From positions 1 to 22,237 of the forward strand of contig JBBIOU010000040.1 of the NCBI GenBank assembly GCA_037443205.1: DNA of 22,237 bases, read 5' to 3'. This DNA comes from JBBIOU01 sp037443205. Its GTDB lineage: Bacteria; Bacteroidota; Bacteroidia; Flavobacteriales_D; UBA2798. Under the pieces are notes generated by a model. The model saw only the letters and a program-made list of their open reading frames with translations. It had not been told where the DNA came from and did no database searches. Of this stretch, positions 8,334 to 16,893 are shown piece after piece; position 1 is the first letter of the stretch; each line of letters begins with the position of its first letter. The position numbers and the translations under genes are program-made.

Positions 8334-8906
8334 ATGAACATCCCTGTCATATCTTTATTTTTTTTATCTATAATTTTTTCATTGATAGGCTTTCAAAATT
8401 CTGTAATCGCAGCTAAATTAGATATGCCGGAATATATTTATGCTGCACAGCAAAAACTCATATTAAATGGTGCGGGTATCAGAAATAAGTACTACATGGA
8501 TTTGTATGTATGTGCCTTGTATTTAAAAAATAAATCTTCCGATGCGCAAAAAATTATGGATTCGGATGAAGTGATGGGCATACGTCTGCATATTATTTCA
8601 AATTGGATAACCAGCAAAAAAATGCAACAAGCCATTCAAGAAGGGTTTAACAAAGCAACCAATAACCATACGGCACACATAGATAATGAAATAAAAACCG
8701 TAATTACAGCCTTTAATGATGCCATAGTTAAAGATGATGTTTTTGAAATGCATTATATACCCGGGCAAGGCAGTTTAATCTATAAAAATAATCAGCTAAA
8801 ATGTACAATTAAAGGATTGCCTTTTAAACAGGCTTTATTTGGCATCTGGCTTAGCAAAAATAATCCGAATCATTTGGAATTAAGAAAACAATTAATGGGT
8901 GGATGA
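8334..8906 (+). CDS. Exported chalcone isomerase-like protein
   Basis: 190 residues from ATG 8334. The frame is open back to TTG 8295 and ATG 8310, but a start at 8334 gives a clean signal peptide (MNIPVISLFFLSIIFSLIG...VIA) and lies downstream of a candidate promoter. The mature protein follows the chalcone-isomerase-like pattern of bacterial periplasmic proteins: LNGAGIRNKYYMDLYVCALYL, a central MQQAIQEGFNKAT helix, an FxxxYIPGQGSLIYKN beta-hairpin, a KGLPFKQALFGIWLS strand-helix and a C-terminal leucine helix. Plant chalcone isomerases act on flavonoids, but the bacterial exported branch has no proven enzyme activity, and related folds bind fatty acids. A periplasmic lipid-binding role is inference. 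It stands alone: the upstream gene is divergent and a tRNA follows 35 bases after the stop. Confidence 0.82.
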   Translation: MNIPVISLFFLSIIFSLIGFQNSVIAAKLDMPEYIYAAQQKLILNGAGIRNKYYMDLYVCALYLKNKSSDAQKIMDSDEVMGIRLHIISNWITSKKMQQAIQEGFNKATNNHTAHIDNEIKTVITAFNDAIVKDDVFEMHYIPGQGSLIYKNNQLKCTIKGLPFKQALFGIWLSKNNPNHLELRKQLMGG

Positions 8907-8915
8907 TATTTTGTT

Positions 8916-8923
8916 TATCTTTG
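8916..8923 (+). promoter_or_regulatory. Candidate -7 promoter box (TATCTTTG) for tRNA-Ala
   Basis: Exact TAnnTTTG match that begins 10 bases after the preceding stop codon and ends 18 bases before the tRNA. The transcript start would be near 8927, leaving a 15-base 5' leader for RNase P to remove. No -33 TTTG is seen at the normal distance. Confidence 0.5.
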
Positions 8924-8941
8924 CCCCAAATTAAAATCCTT

Positions 8942-9015
<74 letters not shown>

Positions 9016-9022
9016 CACAAGT

Positions 9023-9045
9023 ATCCCGCAACTGCGGGATTTTTT
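9023..9045 (+). terminator. Rho-independent terminator of tRNA-Ala
   Basis: Stem ATCCCGC / GCGGGAT with loop AACT, followed directly by five T (9041-9045). It begins 8 bases after the tRNA ends. Confidence 0.9.
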
Positions 9046-9199
9046 GTATCATAAAAAGTATTGCTTACAAACAATTCATCCCAAATTAAGTATCATCATA
9101 CTAAATGTTCTCTTCATGGTAAATAACTCAATACCATCCATATTCACCCGCATTTAGGTTGGCCATAACATCCGAAGCTGATAATATAATAAATTAGGG

Positions 9200-10582
9200 T
9201 TAAAAAGATCTGGAATTAAACTGCTTAAAACCGATTACTCTGTCGCATACACAACGTAAATCACGGAAATAAACCAAAAAAGTGTAATTATTTTCGGTAT
9301 CAAAGTGGGTACCTTCAATAAAAGTCTCATCAGCTTCTTTTTTATTGTCGCGTGCCAGCGCATAGCTGTAATTATATATACCCTGTTTTAAATATAATTT
9401 GGCTTTATAGGCTCGTTGAGTATAATCATAGTGTAGTTTATTTTCATCGCGCAATTGCCAATCGGTAAATGCTCCAAAAACATAAAGGCTACCGTCTAAA
9501 ATAACCTCTGTACTGGGAACCGTAAAATGAACATTCACATAATCCGCATCCACTTCAGGGTCGTATGAATTGTCGGTGCGTATCACAAACTGGCCGTTAA
9601 TATCGCTGTAAGTAAGATATTTTTTATAGCTCCTTTTTTCATCCATTAATAAATGTACATTCCATGGTACTGTATCGCGGTCAATTCTACCTATGTTAGG
9701 CGCGTTGTAACGCAAACTTTTTAAATCAAAAAAACGGTATTCATTACCGCCAAAAAACACATGGGGTTCATCTAAATTATATACCCATTCGTTTTCTTTT
9801 ACAAAAGTTGGTTTAAAACCGGTTTTCATATTGTCCCAACGGTAGTTTTGCAATATGCATACTTTTATGTCTGTAAAAGGATTAGGTACAGAAAGCCCTA
9901 AAACTCTCAAGGTAAAATCTATTTCTTGTTTACGTGTGCGTTCTTCCACATCCGATGCCCGCAAAAATTCAGGGTTAATGGCACAGGCATCTTCATAAAC
10001 CACAAATCTTCGTGTTATTAATAGTTCATTCGGATTGTTATTGTTGTATATTTTCAATAAATAATTTCCCGAGCGGGTAAACTGCATTTGTTCGTTGGGT
10101 AATGTAACGCTATAATGAATGTAGTTCTGATAAGTATTAAACGAATTTTTGTATGTTGTAAGATTATAACTGAAAAATCCGCTTAAATATTCACTCTCCA
10201 TTAGCCCGCTGGGTGTCCAGTCGGCATTGCAATGTTCTACGCTATAATACAGATTTTTAACAGATGTTTCAAAATCATCAAAACTACAGGTTATCTGTTC
10301 ACCCGAATGAAGCAATATAAACGGAGGTTTTAATTCTTCGCCCGTTTTATACATTTTTACTGTTTTAATACTGCTGTAATAGATATGGTCATTATACACT
10401 AAATCGCGTGGTTCGTAATAAAAATATTCTGTTTGATGCTGGTTATCTTTTTTAGCGGTTTTATGGTTTTTATCATCTATAAAATCGTAGTTATTAACGA
10501 CAGAACGCGGTGTACAAGCGATAAAAACACTAATAACATAAATTGCTGCGGTAGCGGATTTGAGGCTTTTTTTTAGAATCAT
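9200..10582 (-). CDS. T9SS plug lipoprotein (DUF5103 family)
   Basis: 460 residues from ATG 10582. An upstream in-frame TTG at 10612 would put ten extra polar residues before the signal sequence, so it is not chosen. Residues 1-23 (MILKKSLKSATAAIYVISVFIAC) look like a lipoprotein signal with Cys23 as lipidation site, although Phe at -3 is not ideal. The mature part follows the DUF5103 / type IX secretion plug family: KTVKMYKTG, FILLHSGEQITCSFDD, YYSVEHCNADWTPS, YLSGFFSYNLT, SGNYLLKIY, RRFVVYED, ILQNYRWDN, FFGGNEYRFFDLKSLRY, DINGQFVIR, YVFGAFTDWQL and LKQGIYNYSYAL. In Flavobacterium the Plug protein closes the periplasmic side of the SprA translocon pore when PorV and cargo are absent. The gene is divergent from nqrA with 96 bases between starts. 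sprA and porV are not in the window. Confidence 0.85.
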   Translation of the reverse strand: MILKKSLKSATAAIYVISVFIACTPRSVVNNYDFIDDKNHKTAKKDNQHQTEYFYYEPRDLVYNDHIYYSSIKTVKMYKTGEELKPPFILLHSGEQITCSFDDFETSVKNLYYSVEHCNADWTPSGLMESEYLSGFFSYNLTTYKNSFNTYQNYIHYSVTLPNEQMQFTRSGNYLLKIYNNNNPNELLITRRFVVYEDACAINPEFLRASDVEERTRKQEIDFTLRVLGLSVPNPFTDIKVCILQNYRWDNMKTGFKPTFVKENEWVYNLDEPHVFFGGNEYRFFDLKSLRYNAPNIGRIDRDTVPWNVHLLMDEKRSYKKYLTYSDINGQFVIRTDNSYDPEVDADYVNVHFTVPSTEVILDGSLYVFGAFTDWQLRDENKLHYDYTQRAYKAKLYLKQGIYNYSYALARDNKKEADETFIEGTHFDTENNYTFLVYFRDLRCVCDRVIGFKQFNSRSF

Positions 10583-10638
10583 TCTAAATTGTTGGTTAAT
10601 ATGAAGTGTCAATATTTAAAAAAATTTTTTTGCATAAA

Positions 10639-10670
10639 CAAATTTATAATTTTGCGCCACATAAAACAAA
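10639..10670 (-). promoter_or_regulatory. Promoter of the T9SS plug gene (TTTG-N20-TAAATTTG)
   Basis: On the minus strand, a -33 TTTG (10670-10667) is followed after exactly 20 bases by the -7 box TAAATTTG (10646-10639). Both elements and the spacing match the Bacteroidota consensus. The predicted start is near 10635, with a leader of about 53 bases to ATG 10582. It overlaps the nqr promoter. Confidence 0.65.
10647..10654 (+). promoter_or_regulatory. -7 promoter box (TAATTTTG) of the nqr operon
   Basis: Exact TAnnTTTG match whose first base directly follows the minus-strand -7 box. The predicted start is near 10658, with a leader of about 21 bases before the nqrA ATG. A TTTG ends at 10632, but the 14-base gap is shorter than usual, so the upstream element is weak or absent. 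Confidence 0.55.
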
Positions 10671-10678
10671 TTTTGCTC

Positions 10679-12049
10679 ATGTCAAAAACCATAAAAATCA
10701 GCCGTGGGTTAAACATCAGGCTGGTTGGCGAAGCAGAAAAAGTGCTTACGAGCTTACCCTACAAAGGTAGTTACGCCATTAAACCTACTGATTTTCATAA
10801 TTTAGTTCCTAAACTATTGGTAAAGGAAGGCGATAACGTAAAAGCCGGAACAATATTATTTTACGATAAATATAATGAACGTATAAAAATCGCCTCACCG
10901 GTTAGCGGAAAAATTAGCGCAATCATCCGCGGTGAAAAACGCAGAATACTTGAAATCAGAATTGAAACCGGTGATGAAATAGATTATGAAAATTTTGGCA
11001 GCGCTGATCCTAAAAAACTAAACCGCGAAGAAATCATTGAAAAATTATTAAATTCAGGTTTGTGGTCGTTCATTCGCCAAAGACCATTTTCGATATTAGC
11101 CAATCCAAATGATAAGCCTAAGGCAATCTTTATATCAGCTTTCGATTCATCGCCTCTTGCGCCCGATTTAGATTTTGTAGTGCATGGGCATGGCGAAGAT
11201 TTTCAAACCGGATTAGATGCCATTGCCAAACTTACCGATGGCAAAGTACATTTGAACGTAAGAGCAGGTTTAGGGCAATCAAAAGTATTTACCAACTCAA
11301 AAGGTGTACAAATAAATTATTTTAGTGGTCCTCATCCTGCAGGCAATGTGGGCGTTCAGATACACAAAATTGATCCCTTGAACAAAGGAGAAGTTGTTTG
11401 GATTTTATATCCCCAGGATGTACTGGCAATCGGTCGTTTCTTTAAAACCGGTAAATACGATGCCACGCGCATTGTTGCACTTACCGGCAGCGAAGTAAAA
11501 GCACCTAAATATTACAAAACATGGTTAGGAGTAAATATGGCTGCTCTTACGGAAGGCAACTTATTAACCTTGGGTGATAAAAAAAATAAGAATAATAAGT
11601 GGAAAGTATTAACCGGAGATAAGGTAGAACCCACCGGGTACCTTGGGTATTACCACACACAAGTTACCGTTATCGAAGAAGGAGATAAGGCACAGTTTTT
11701 CCTTACAAAAGGCTGGTTAAGCCCGGGATTTCATAAACTAAGTAAATCACGTTTATTCCCTTCCTGGCTGATGCCCGGAAAAAAATATAAATTAGATACC
11801 AATACCAATGGCGAAGAACGTGCATTTGTTGTAAGCGGTCAATACGAAGAAGTTTTTCCGTTTGATATTTACCCCGTGCAATTACTAAAATCTATTATCG
11901 TAAACGATTTAGATAAAATGGAACAATTGGGTATTTACGAAGTAGACCCCGAAGATTTTGCTTTGTGTGAGTTTGTGTGTACTTCAAAAATAAACTCGCA
12001 GGAAATAGTTCGCAAAGGATTAGACCTGGTGCAAAAAGAATGTTTATAA
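10679..12049 (+). CDS. nqrA: Na+-translocating NADH:quinone oxidoreductase subunit A
   Basis: 456 residues from ATG 10679 (MSKTIKISRGLNIRLVGEAE). The frame is open upstream to TTG 10589, but that stretch contains the promoter and overlaps the divergent gene, so the internal ATG is chosen; the length then fits the family (about 447). NqrA is the membrane-associated subunit linked to quinone binding in the Nqr complex. Visible family features are the N-terminal GLNIRLVGEA, a biotinyl-lipoyl-like stretch around YDKYNERIKIASPVSGKISAI (residues about 60-80), HGHGEDFQTGLDAI, GPHPAGNVGVQIHKIDP and the C-terminal CEFVCTSK. It is the first gene of nqrABCDEF, with 42 bases to nqrB. Confidence 0.97.
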   Translation: MSKTIKISRGLNIRLVGEAEKVLTSLPYKGSYAIKPTDFHNLVPKLLVKEGDNVKAGTILFYDKYNERIKIASPVSGKISAIIRGEKRRILEIRIETGDEIDYENFGSADPKKLNREEIIEKLLNSGLWSFIRQRPFSILANPNDKPKAIFISAFDSSPLAPDLDFVVHGHGEDFQTGLDAIAKLTDGKVHLNVRAGLGQSKVFTNSKGVQINYFSGPHPAGNVGVQIHKIDPLNKGEVVWILYPQDVLAIGRFFKTGKYDATRIVALTGSEVKAPKYYKTWLGVNMAALTEGNLLTLGDKKNKNNKWKVLTGDKVEPTGYLGYYHTQVTVIEEGDKAQFFLTKGWLSPGFHKLSKSRLFPSWLMPGKKYKLDTNTNGEERAFVVSGQYEEVFPFDIYPVQLLKSIIVNDLDKMEQLGIYEVDPEDFALCEFVCTSKINSQEIVRKGLDLVQKECL

Positions 12050-12091
12050 ACCAAAAATAAATTAAACTGTTTTTAAGATAAGATAGCGCTT

Positions 12092-13264
12092 ATGAAATTT
12101 CTCGAAAATCTGATGCATAAATTAGAACAGCCTTTCACCAAAGGAAAAAAACTGGAAAAGTTTCATCCGGTGTTTGACGGGTTCTATACTTTTTTATTTA
12201 CGCCCAAATTAACAACTACAAAAGGCGCACATATACGTGATGGAGTTGATTTAAAGCGCACCATGTTTATGGTTATTGTAGCCATGGTTCCCTGTTTACT
12301 TTTTGGCATGTGGAATGTTGGCCATTGGCACTACACTGCAATAGGCCAGGCTGATGCTACTTTATTGGATAAATTTATTTATGGATTAATTAAAGTATTG
12401 CCTCTGATAATCGTATCCTATGCGGTAGGTTTAGGTATTGAGTTTGTTTTTTGCATTATAAAAGGTCATTCTATTAACGAGGGCTATCTGGTTTCGGGGA
12501 TGCTTATACCCTTGGTATTACCCCCCGACACACCTCTTTGGATGGTTGCTCTGGCCTGTATTTTTGCGGTAGTTATAGGAAAAGAAGTTTTTGGCGGTAC
12601 CGGAATGAATATATTAAACGTAGCGCTTACTGCACGCGCATTTTTATTCTTTGCATACCCCAACAGCTTAAGCGGTGAAGTATGGATAAGCGGTGATAAA
12701 ACACAATTTGTTGATGGTTATACCGGTGCTACTGCTTTGGGTTATGCGGCCGACAAAACTTCGAGTATTGATGTATTTACCACTAAATATTCGCTGATGG
12801 ATTCATTTTTTGGATTTATTCCCGGCTCCATTGGCGAAACCTCAACACTTGCCTGTTTAATAGGTGCTGCCATTTTATTATTTACCGGTGTAGCAAGTTG
12901 GAGAATCATATTTTCGGTATTTTTAGGAGGTTATGTAATGGGATTAATTTTTAATGCTTTTGGAGCTAATACCTTAATGCAAATTGATGCCCTGCATCAC
13001 CTGGTAATTGGCGGTTTTGCATTTGGAGCAGTATTTATGGCAACCGACCCGGTTACAGCAGCGCAAACTTCTACCGGAAAATTTATTTACGGCTTTTTTA
13101 TAGGATTTTTCGCCATCCTGATACGTGTTTTTAATCCGGCCTATCCGGAAGGCATGATGATGGCCATACTTTTTATGAATGTTATGGCTCCGCTTATTGA
13201 CCATTATGTTGTACAAAGCAACATTAATAAACGAATGAAAAGATTAAAACTTAAAAACGCTTAA
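12092..13264 (+). CDS. nqrB: Na+-translocating NADH:quinone oxidoreductase subunit B
   Basis: 390 residues, an integral membrane protein close to the usual 400-415. NqrB carries a covalent FMN and riboflavin, and forms part of the sodium and electron path. The N-terminal cytoplasmic stretch (1-50) precedes about nine or ten hydrophobic segments (for example 51-75, 105-130, 140-165). The flavinylation motif DGYTGATALG is present, and Thr214 is the candidate FMN attachment residue by family comparison. Other landmarks are FGGTGMNILNVALTARAFLF and GGFAFGAVFMATDPVTAAQT. The gene ends two bases before nqrC, which suggests translational coupling. Confidence 0.97.
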   Translation: MKFLENLMHKLEQPFTKGKKLEKFHPVFDGFYTFLFTPKLTTTKGAHIRDGVDLKRTMFMVIVAMVPCLLFGMWNVGHWHYTAIGQADATLLDKFIYGLIKVLPLIIVSYAVGLGIEFVFCIIKGHSINEGYLVSGMLIPLVLPPDTPLWMVALACIFAVVIGKEVFGGTGMNILNVALTARAFLFFAYPNSLSGEVWISGDKTQFVDGYTGATALGYAADKTSSIDVFTTKYSLMDSFFGFIPGSIGETSTLACLIGAAILLFTGVASWRIIFSVFLGGYVMGLIFNAFGANTLMQIDALHHLVIGGFAFGAVFMATDPVTAAQTSTGKFIYGFFIGFFAILIRVFNPAYPEGMMMAILFMNVMAPLIDHYVVQSNINKRMKRLKLKNA

Positions 13265-13266
13265 TT

Positions 13267-13983
13267 ATGGCAATTAATAAAGATAGTAACGCTTATACCT
13301 TTGGCTTTGCCATTGTTATGGTTATAATAGTAGGCACTGTGTTGGCTATTGCCGCCATGTCGTTAAAACCATTTCAGGACGAAAATGTGCGCAAAGAAAA
13401 AATGCAAAATATACTCTCAGCACTTCAAATATCAGTTGAAAGAAATGAAGCTGAGAAAAAATTTAATGAAACAGTTAAAGAACAAGTTGTACTTGATTAT
13501 AACGGCAACGTAAAATCATCTGAACAAGGCAGCGCATTTAAAATTGATGTTTTAAAACAATACAAAAGCATAGCAGAAGCCGAAAAGAGAGATTATCCCC
13601 TATACATCTGTGAAAAAGATGCAAAAAAATACTACGTAATTCCCATGGTAGGCAAAGGATTATGGGGACCGATATGGGGATATATTGCCTTAGAAGAAGA
13701 TGGTAACACGGTATATGGTGCCTCATTCGATCATAAATCAGAAACTCCCGGATTAGGCGCTGAAATCAAAGAAAAAGGGTTTTACAGCCAATTTGCCGGA
13801 AAGAAAATTTTAGACGAAAACAACAATTATGTTTCTGTGAAAGTAATTAAACCAGGCTCAGAACCTGTTAGCCCTTATAACGTAGATGGTATTTCGGGAG
13901 GGACTATTACCAGCCGCGGTGTTGGCGAAATGCTGCAACGTACTTTAAAAGTTTATAGCAATTATCTAAAAAATAAATCATAA
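13267..13983 (+). CDS. nqrC: Na+-translocating NADH:quinone oxidoreductase subunit C
   Basis: 238 residues. One N-terminal membrane helix (about 9-32, FGFAIVMVIIVGTVLAIAAM) anchors a periplasmic FMN-binding domain. The motif DGISGGTITS holds Thr213, the predicted covalent FMN site; the widely quoted family motif is S-G-A-T, so Gly replaces Ala before the Thr here. GLWGPIWGYIAL and KSETPGLGAEI are other family landmarks. FMN attachment requires ApbE, which is not in the window. Spacing is 2 bases from nqrB and 5 bases to nqrD. Confidence 0.97.
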   Translation: MAINKDSNAYTFGFAIVMVIIVGTVLAIAAMSLKPFQDENVRKEKMQNILSALQISVERNEAEKKFNETVKEQVVLDYNGNVKSSEQGSAFKIDVLKQYKSIAEAEKRDYPLYICEKDAKKYYVIPMVGKGLWGPIWGYIALEEDGNTVYGASFDHKSETPGLGAEIKEKGFYSQFAGKKILDENNNYVSVKVIKPGSEPVSPYNVDGISGGTITSRGVGEMLQRTLKVYSNYLKNKS

Positions 13984-13988
13984 GTATT

Positions 13989-14684
13989 ATGAGCGAAACT
14001 GCAATACAACAAGCTGAAATAAAACAACAGAACAAAGAACCTTTGTTTTCTAAAAAAAACAGAAAACTCATTACCGACCCCTTAAATGATTCAAACCCCA
14101 TTACCGTTCAGGTACTAGGAATTTGCTCGGCATTAGCAGTAACCGTTCAGGTAAAAAATGCTTTTGTGATGGCTTTGTCTGTAACAGCCGTAACCATCTT
14201 AGGTAATGTAATCATGTCTTTAATGCGAAATGCCGTTCCCAACCGTATCCGTATTATAGTACAATTGGTTGTTGTAGCTACCTTGGTTATCTTAGTTGAC
14301 CAAATACTAAAAGCATTTGTTTATGATGTTAGTAAACAACTTTCAGTATTTGTAGGCTTAATTATAACCAACTGTATTATTATGGGACGAATTGAAGCCT
14401 TTGCCTTGGGCAATAAACCCGGACCGGCTATGTTAGATGGTTTAGGAAACGGTTTAGGATATGGAATTATCTTGATAGTAGTTGCATTTTTCAGAGAAAT
14501 TTTTGGCTCAGGTAAACTTTGGGGCTACGAAATTTTAGGCAAGAAAGCCGAAGCTACCGGTTTATATAGCATAGGATACGTAGATAATAATTTTATGATT
14601 TTACCTCCTATGGCACTTGTAATTGTGGGTATATACATTTGGGTGCAAAGAAGCCGCAACACTAAATTAATTGAAAAAGAATAA
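13989..14684 (+). CDS. nqrD: Na+-translocating NADH:quinone oxidoreductase subunit D
   Basis: 231 residues, with a hydrophilic N-terminal extension (1-37) and then about six membrane helices of the NqrD/RnfE family. Cys46 (LGICSALAV) and Cys129 (ITNCIIMGR) match the paired cysteines that, with two from NqrE, hold the intramembrane iron-sulfur centre. The family signature ITNCIIMGRIEAFALGNKPGPAMLDGLGNGLGYG is complete across residues about 126-160, and REIFGSGKLWG follows. The start ATG 13989 lies 5 bases after nqrC; 11 bases separate it from nqrE. Confidence 0.97.
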   Translation: MSETAIQQAEIKQQNKEPLFSKKNRKLITDPLNDSNPITVQVLGICSALAVTVQVKNAFVMALSVTAVTILGNVIMSLMRNAVPNRIRIIVQLVVVATLVILVDQILKAFVYDVSKQLSVFVGLIITNCIIMGRIEAFALGNKPGPAMLDGLGNGLGYGIILIVVAFFREIFGSGKLWGYEILGKKAEATGLYSIGYVDNNFMILPPMALVIVGIYIWVQRSRNTKLIEKE

Positions 14685-14695
14685 AAATTTATCCC

Positions 14696-15310
14696 ATGGA
14701 AAATATAAACATCTTTGTAAAATCAATATTTATAGACAACATGATATTCGCATACTTTTTAGGTATGTGTTCATATCTGGCTGTTTCAAAAACCGTAAAA
14801 ACCGCTGTTGGTTTAGGCGCTGCAGTAATATTTGTACTAGGTATTACTGTACCTATAAACTATTTGCTTGAAAACTATTTGCTAAAAGAAGGTGCACTTA
14901 GCTGGCTGGGGCAAGAATACGCAAGCATTGATTTAAGCTTTCTGAGCTTTATCATGTTTATAGCAGTTATTGCTTCTATGGTACAATTGGTCGAAATGAT
15001 TGTAGAAAAATTTGCTCCGTCACTTTACGGTGCATTAGGTATTTTCTTACCATTAATTGCTGTAAACTGCTCTATACTTGGTGGGGCACTCTTTATGCAG
15101 GAACGACAATATACCAGCATTATGCAAGCTACTTCTTTTGGAATAGGTAGCGGGATAGGATGGTTTTTAGCTATTGTTGCCATTGCTGCCATTCGCGAAA
15201 AAATTCGCTATTCGCATGTGCCCGCTCCCTTAAGAGGGCTAGGCATAACATTTATCATTACAGGACTCATGGGAATTGCCTTTATGAGTTTTATGGGTAT
15301 TGAACTTTAA
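14696..15310 (+). CDS. nqrE: Na+-translocating NADH:quinone oxidoreductase subunit E
   Basis: 204 residues with about six membrane helices, of the NqrE/RnfA family. Cys25 (FLGMCSYLAVS) and Cys125 (AVNCSILGGALFM) are the expected partners of the NqrD cysteines in the shared iron-sulfur centre. The VQLVEMIVEKFAPSLYGALGIFLPLIAVNC stretch (about 96-125) is characteristic, as is the C-terminal PLRGLGITFIITGLMGIAFMSF. It lies between nqrD (11 bases) and nqrF (24 bases) and is clearly co-transcribed. Confidence 0.97.
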   Translation: MENINIFVKSIFIDNMIFAYFLGMCSYLAVSKTVKTAVGLGAAVIFVLGITVPINYLLENYLLKEGALSWLGQEYASIDLSFLSFIMFIAVIASMVQLVEMIVEKFAPSLYGALGIFLPLIAVNCSILGGALFMQERQYTSIMQATSFGIGSGIGWFLAIVAIAAIREKIRYSHVPAPLRGLGITFIITGLMGIAFMSFMGIEL

Positions 15311-15334
15311 AAAACAATCAAAGACTAACATACA

Positions 15335-16630
15335 ATGAGCGCAACCGTAATTCTTTTAACCATTGCAGTATTTCTTACCGTAGTATTACTGCTGGTATCT
15401 ATGCTGCTATATGCCAAAGCAAAACTTGTAGCATCAGGTAAAGTGCAAATAAAAATTAACGGAGAAAAAGAAATTGAAGTAGATGGCGGCAGTTCGCTGT
15501 TAAGCACTCTGGGCAATAACAAAATATTTTTACCATCGGCCTGTGGCGGAGGTGGTACCTGCATACAATGCAAATGCAAAGTACTCGAAGGCGGTGGAGA
15601 ACCCCTGCCTACCGAAATTCCGCATTTCTCTAAAAAAGAACTTAAAGAAGGCTGGAGGTTAGGCTGCCAGGTAAAAGTTAAAAATAACATGGTTATTGAA
15701 GTACCCGAAGAAGTATTCGGGATTAAAAAATTTACAGCCAAAGTATATTCAAATTACAACGTAGCCTCCTTTATAAAAGAATTTATTGTAGAACTGCCCG
15801 AAGATATGCACTACGAACCGGGTGGATACATACAAATAGAGATACCCAAATGTGAAATAAAATACACGGATATAGACATTACAGCACACCCCGAAGAACA
15901 TCCCGGTGAACCCGATAAATTTAAAACCGAATGGGATAAATTTAATTTATGGAAACTGGTGATGAAAAACGATGATGTTGTAGAGCGTGCCTATTCAATG
16001 GCTTCATATCCGGCCGAAGGCAGAAAAATTATGCTTAATGTGCGTATTGCCACTCCTCCTTGGGATAGAGCCAAAAACGACTGGATGAACGTTAATCCGG
16101 GTATTGCTTCTTCATACATTTTTTCCAGAAAACCCGGAGATGAAGTAGTTGTATCGGGGCCTTACGGAGAATTTTTTATCAACGAAAGCGATGCAGAAAT
16201 GCTGTATGTAGGAGGCGGTGCCGGTATGGCTCCCATGCGTTCACATTTATATCATTTATTCAGAACCGTAAAAACCGGAAGAAAAGTTACCTACTGGTAT
16301 GGCGGTCGTTCCAGAAGAGAATTATTTTATATAGATCACTTTAAAGCACTCGAAAAAGATTTTCCGAACTTTAAATTCTACATGGCTCTGTCAGAACCAC
16401 TGCCGGAAGATAATTGGAAAGTTAAAGATGGTCTTGATGGAGAAGGAGATGGATTTGTCGGTTTTATACACAATGTGGTTATAGACAATTATCTTTCTAA
16501 ACACGAATCTCCTGAAGATATTGAACTTTATTTCTGCGGACCGCCCTTAATGAACAAAGCGGTACAAAAAATGGGCGAAGATTTCGGAATACCACCCGAA
16601 AACATACGCTTTGACGATTTTGGAGGATAA
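15335..16630 (+). CDS. nqrF: Na+-translocating NADH:quinone oxidoreductase subunit F (NADH-oxidising)
   Basis: 431 residues, slightly longer than the roughly 408 of the Vibrio protein. One N-terminal membrane helix (about 4-26) is followed by a plant-type 2Fe-2S ferredoxin domain with Cys70, Cys76, Cys79 and Cys111 (ACGGGGTCIQC ... RLGC), the same numbering as in Vibrio cholerae. A ferredoxin-reductase-like module follows, with the FAD motif RAYSMAS (218-224), GPYGEFF, the NADH-binding VGGGAGMAPMRS (about 291-302) and the C-terminal DDFGG. It takes electrons from NADH and passes them through FAD and the iron-sulfur centre to the membrane subunits. It is the last gene of the operon; a terminator begins 21 bases downstream. 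Confidence 0.98.
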   Translation: MSATVILLTIAVFLTVVLLLVSMLLYAKAKLVASGKVQIKINGEKEIEVDGGSSLLSTLGNNKIFLPSACGGGGTCIQCKCKVLEGGGEPLPTEIPHFSKKELKEGWRLGCQVKVKNNMVIEVPEEVFGIKKFTAKVYSNYNVASFIKEFIVELPEDMHYEPGGYIQIEIPKCEIKYTDIDITAHPEEHPGEPDKFKTEWDKFNLWKLVMKNDDVVERAYSMASYPAEGRKIMLNVRIATPPWDRAKNDWMNVNPGIASSYIFSRKPGDEVVVSGPYGEFFINESDAEMLYVGGGAGMAPMRSHLYHLFRTVKTGRKVTYWYGGRSRRELFYIDHFKALEKDFPNFKFYMALSEPLPEDNWKVKDGLDGEGDGFVGFIHNVVIDNYLSKHESPEDIELYFCGPPLMNKAVQKMGEDFGIPPENIRFDDFGG

Positions 16631-16650
16631 AACCAAAACACCACAGCACA

Positions 16651-16681
16651 AAAACCCTCTTGCTATGTAAGAGGGTTTTTT
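16651..16681 (+). terminator. Rho-independent terminator of the nqr operon
   Basis: An 11-pair stem, AAAACCCTCTT / AAGAGGGTTTT, with loop GCTATGT, runs into a T-rich tail (16676-16681). It lies 20 bases after the nqrF stop codon. Confidence 0.92.
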
Positions 16682-16893
16682 GCTTATCCTGAATTGCCTG
16701 CCCATATTGATATTACCACTGCATCACAGATTATCCAAATACAGAACACATACTAAATTGGCTTAGACCGGTTTTAGATTTTGTCAGAATATCTTACCAT
16801 AAAAACAGAAAATATTACAAGCAAATTCTTACAAAAATCTTAGACACCCGGCTTGCAGGGAAAAAGTCTAATTACTTTTTTGGGATTAAAAAC

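Noticed and set aside
10668..10675. AAATTTTG as an alternative nqr -7 box giving a leaderless nqrA
   Set aside because: It lacks the leading T of TAnnTTTG and has no -33 partner, while an exact box lies 21 bases upstream.
10589..10678. N-terminal extension of NqrA by 30 residues from a TTG
   Set aside because: The stretch contains the predicted promoter, overlaps the divergent gene's leader, and makes the protein longer than its family.
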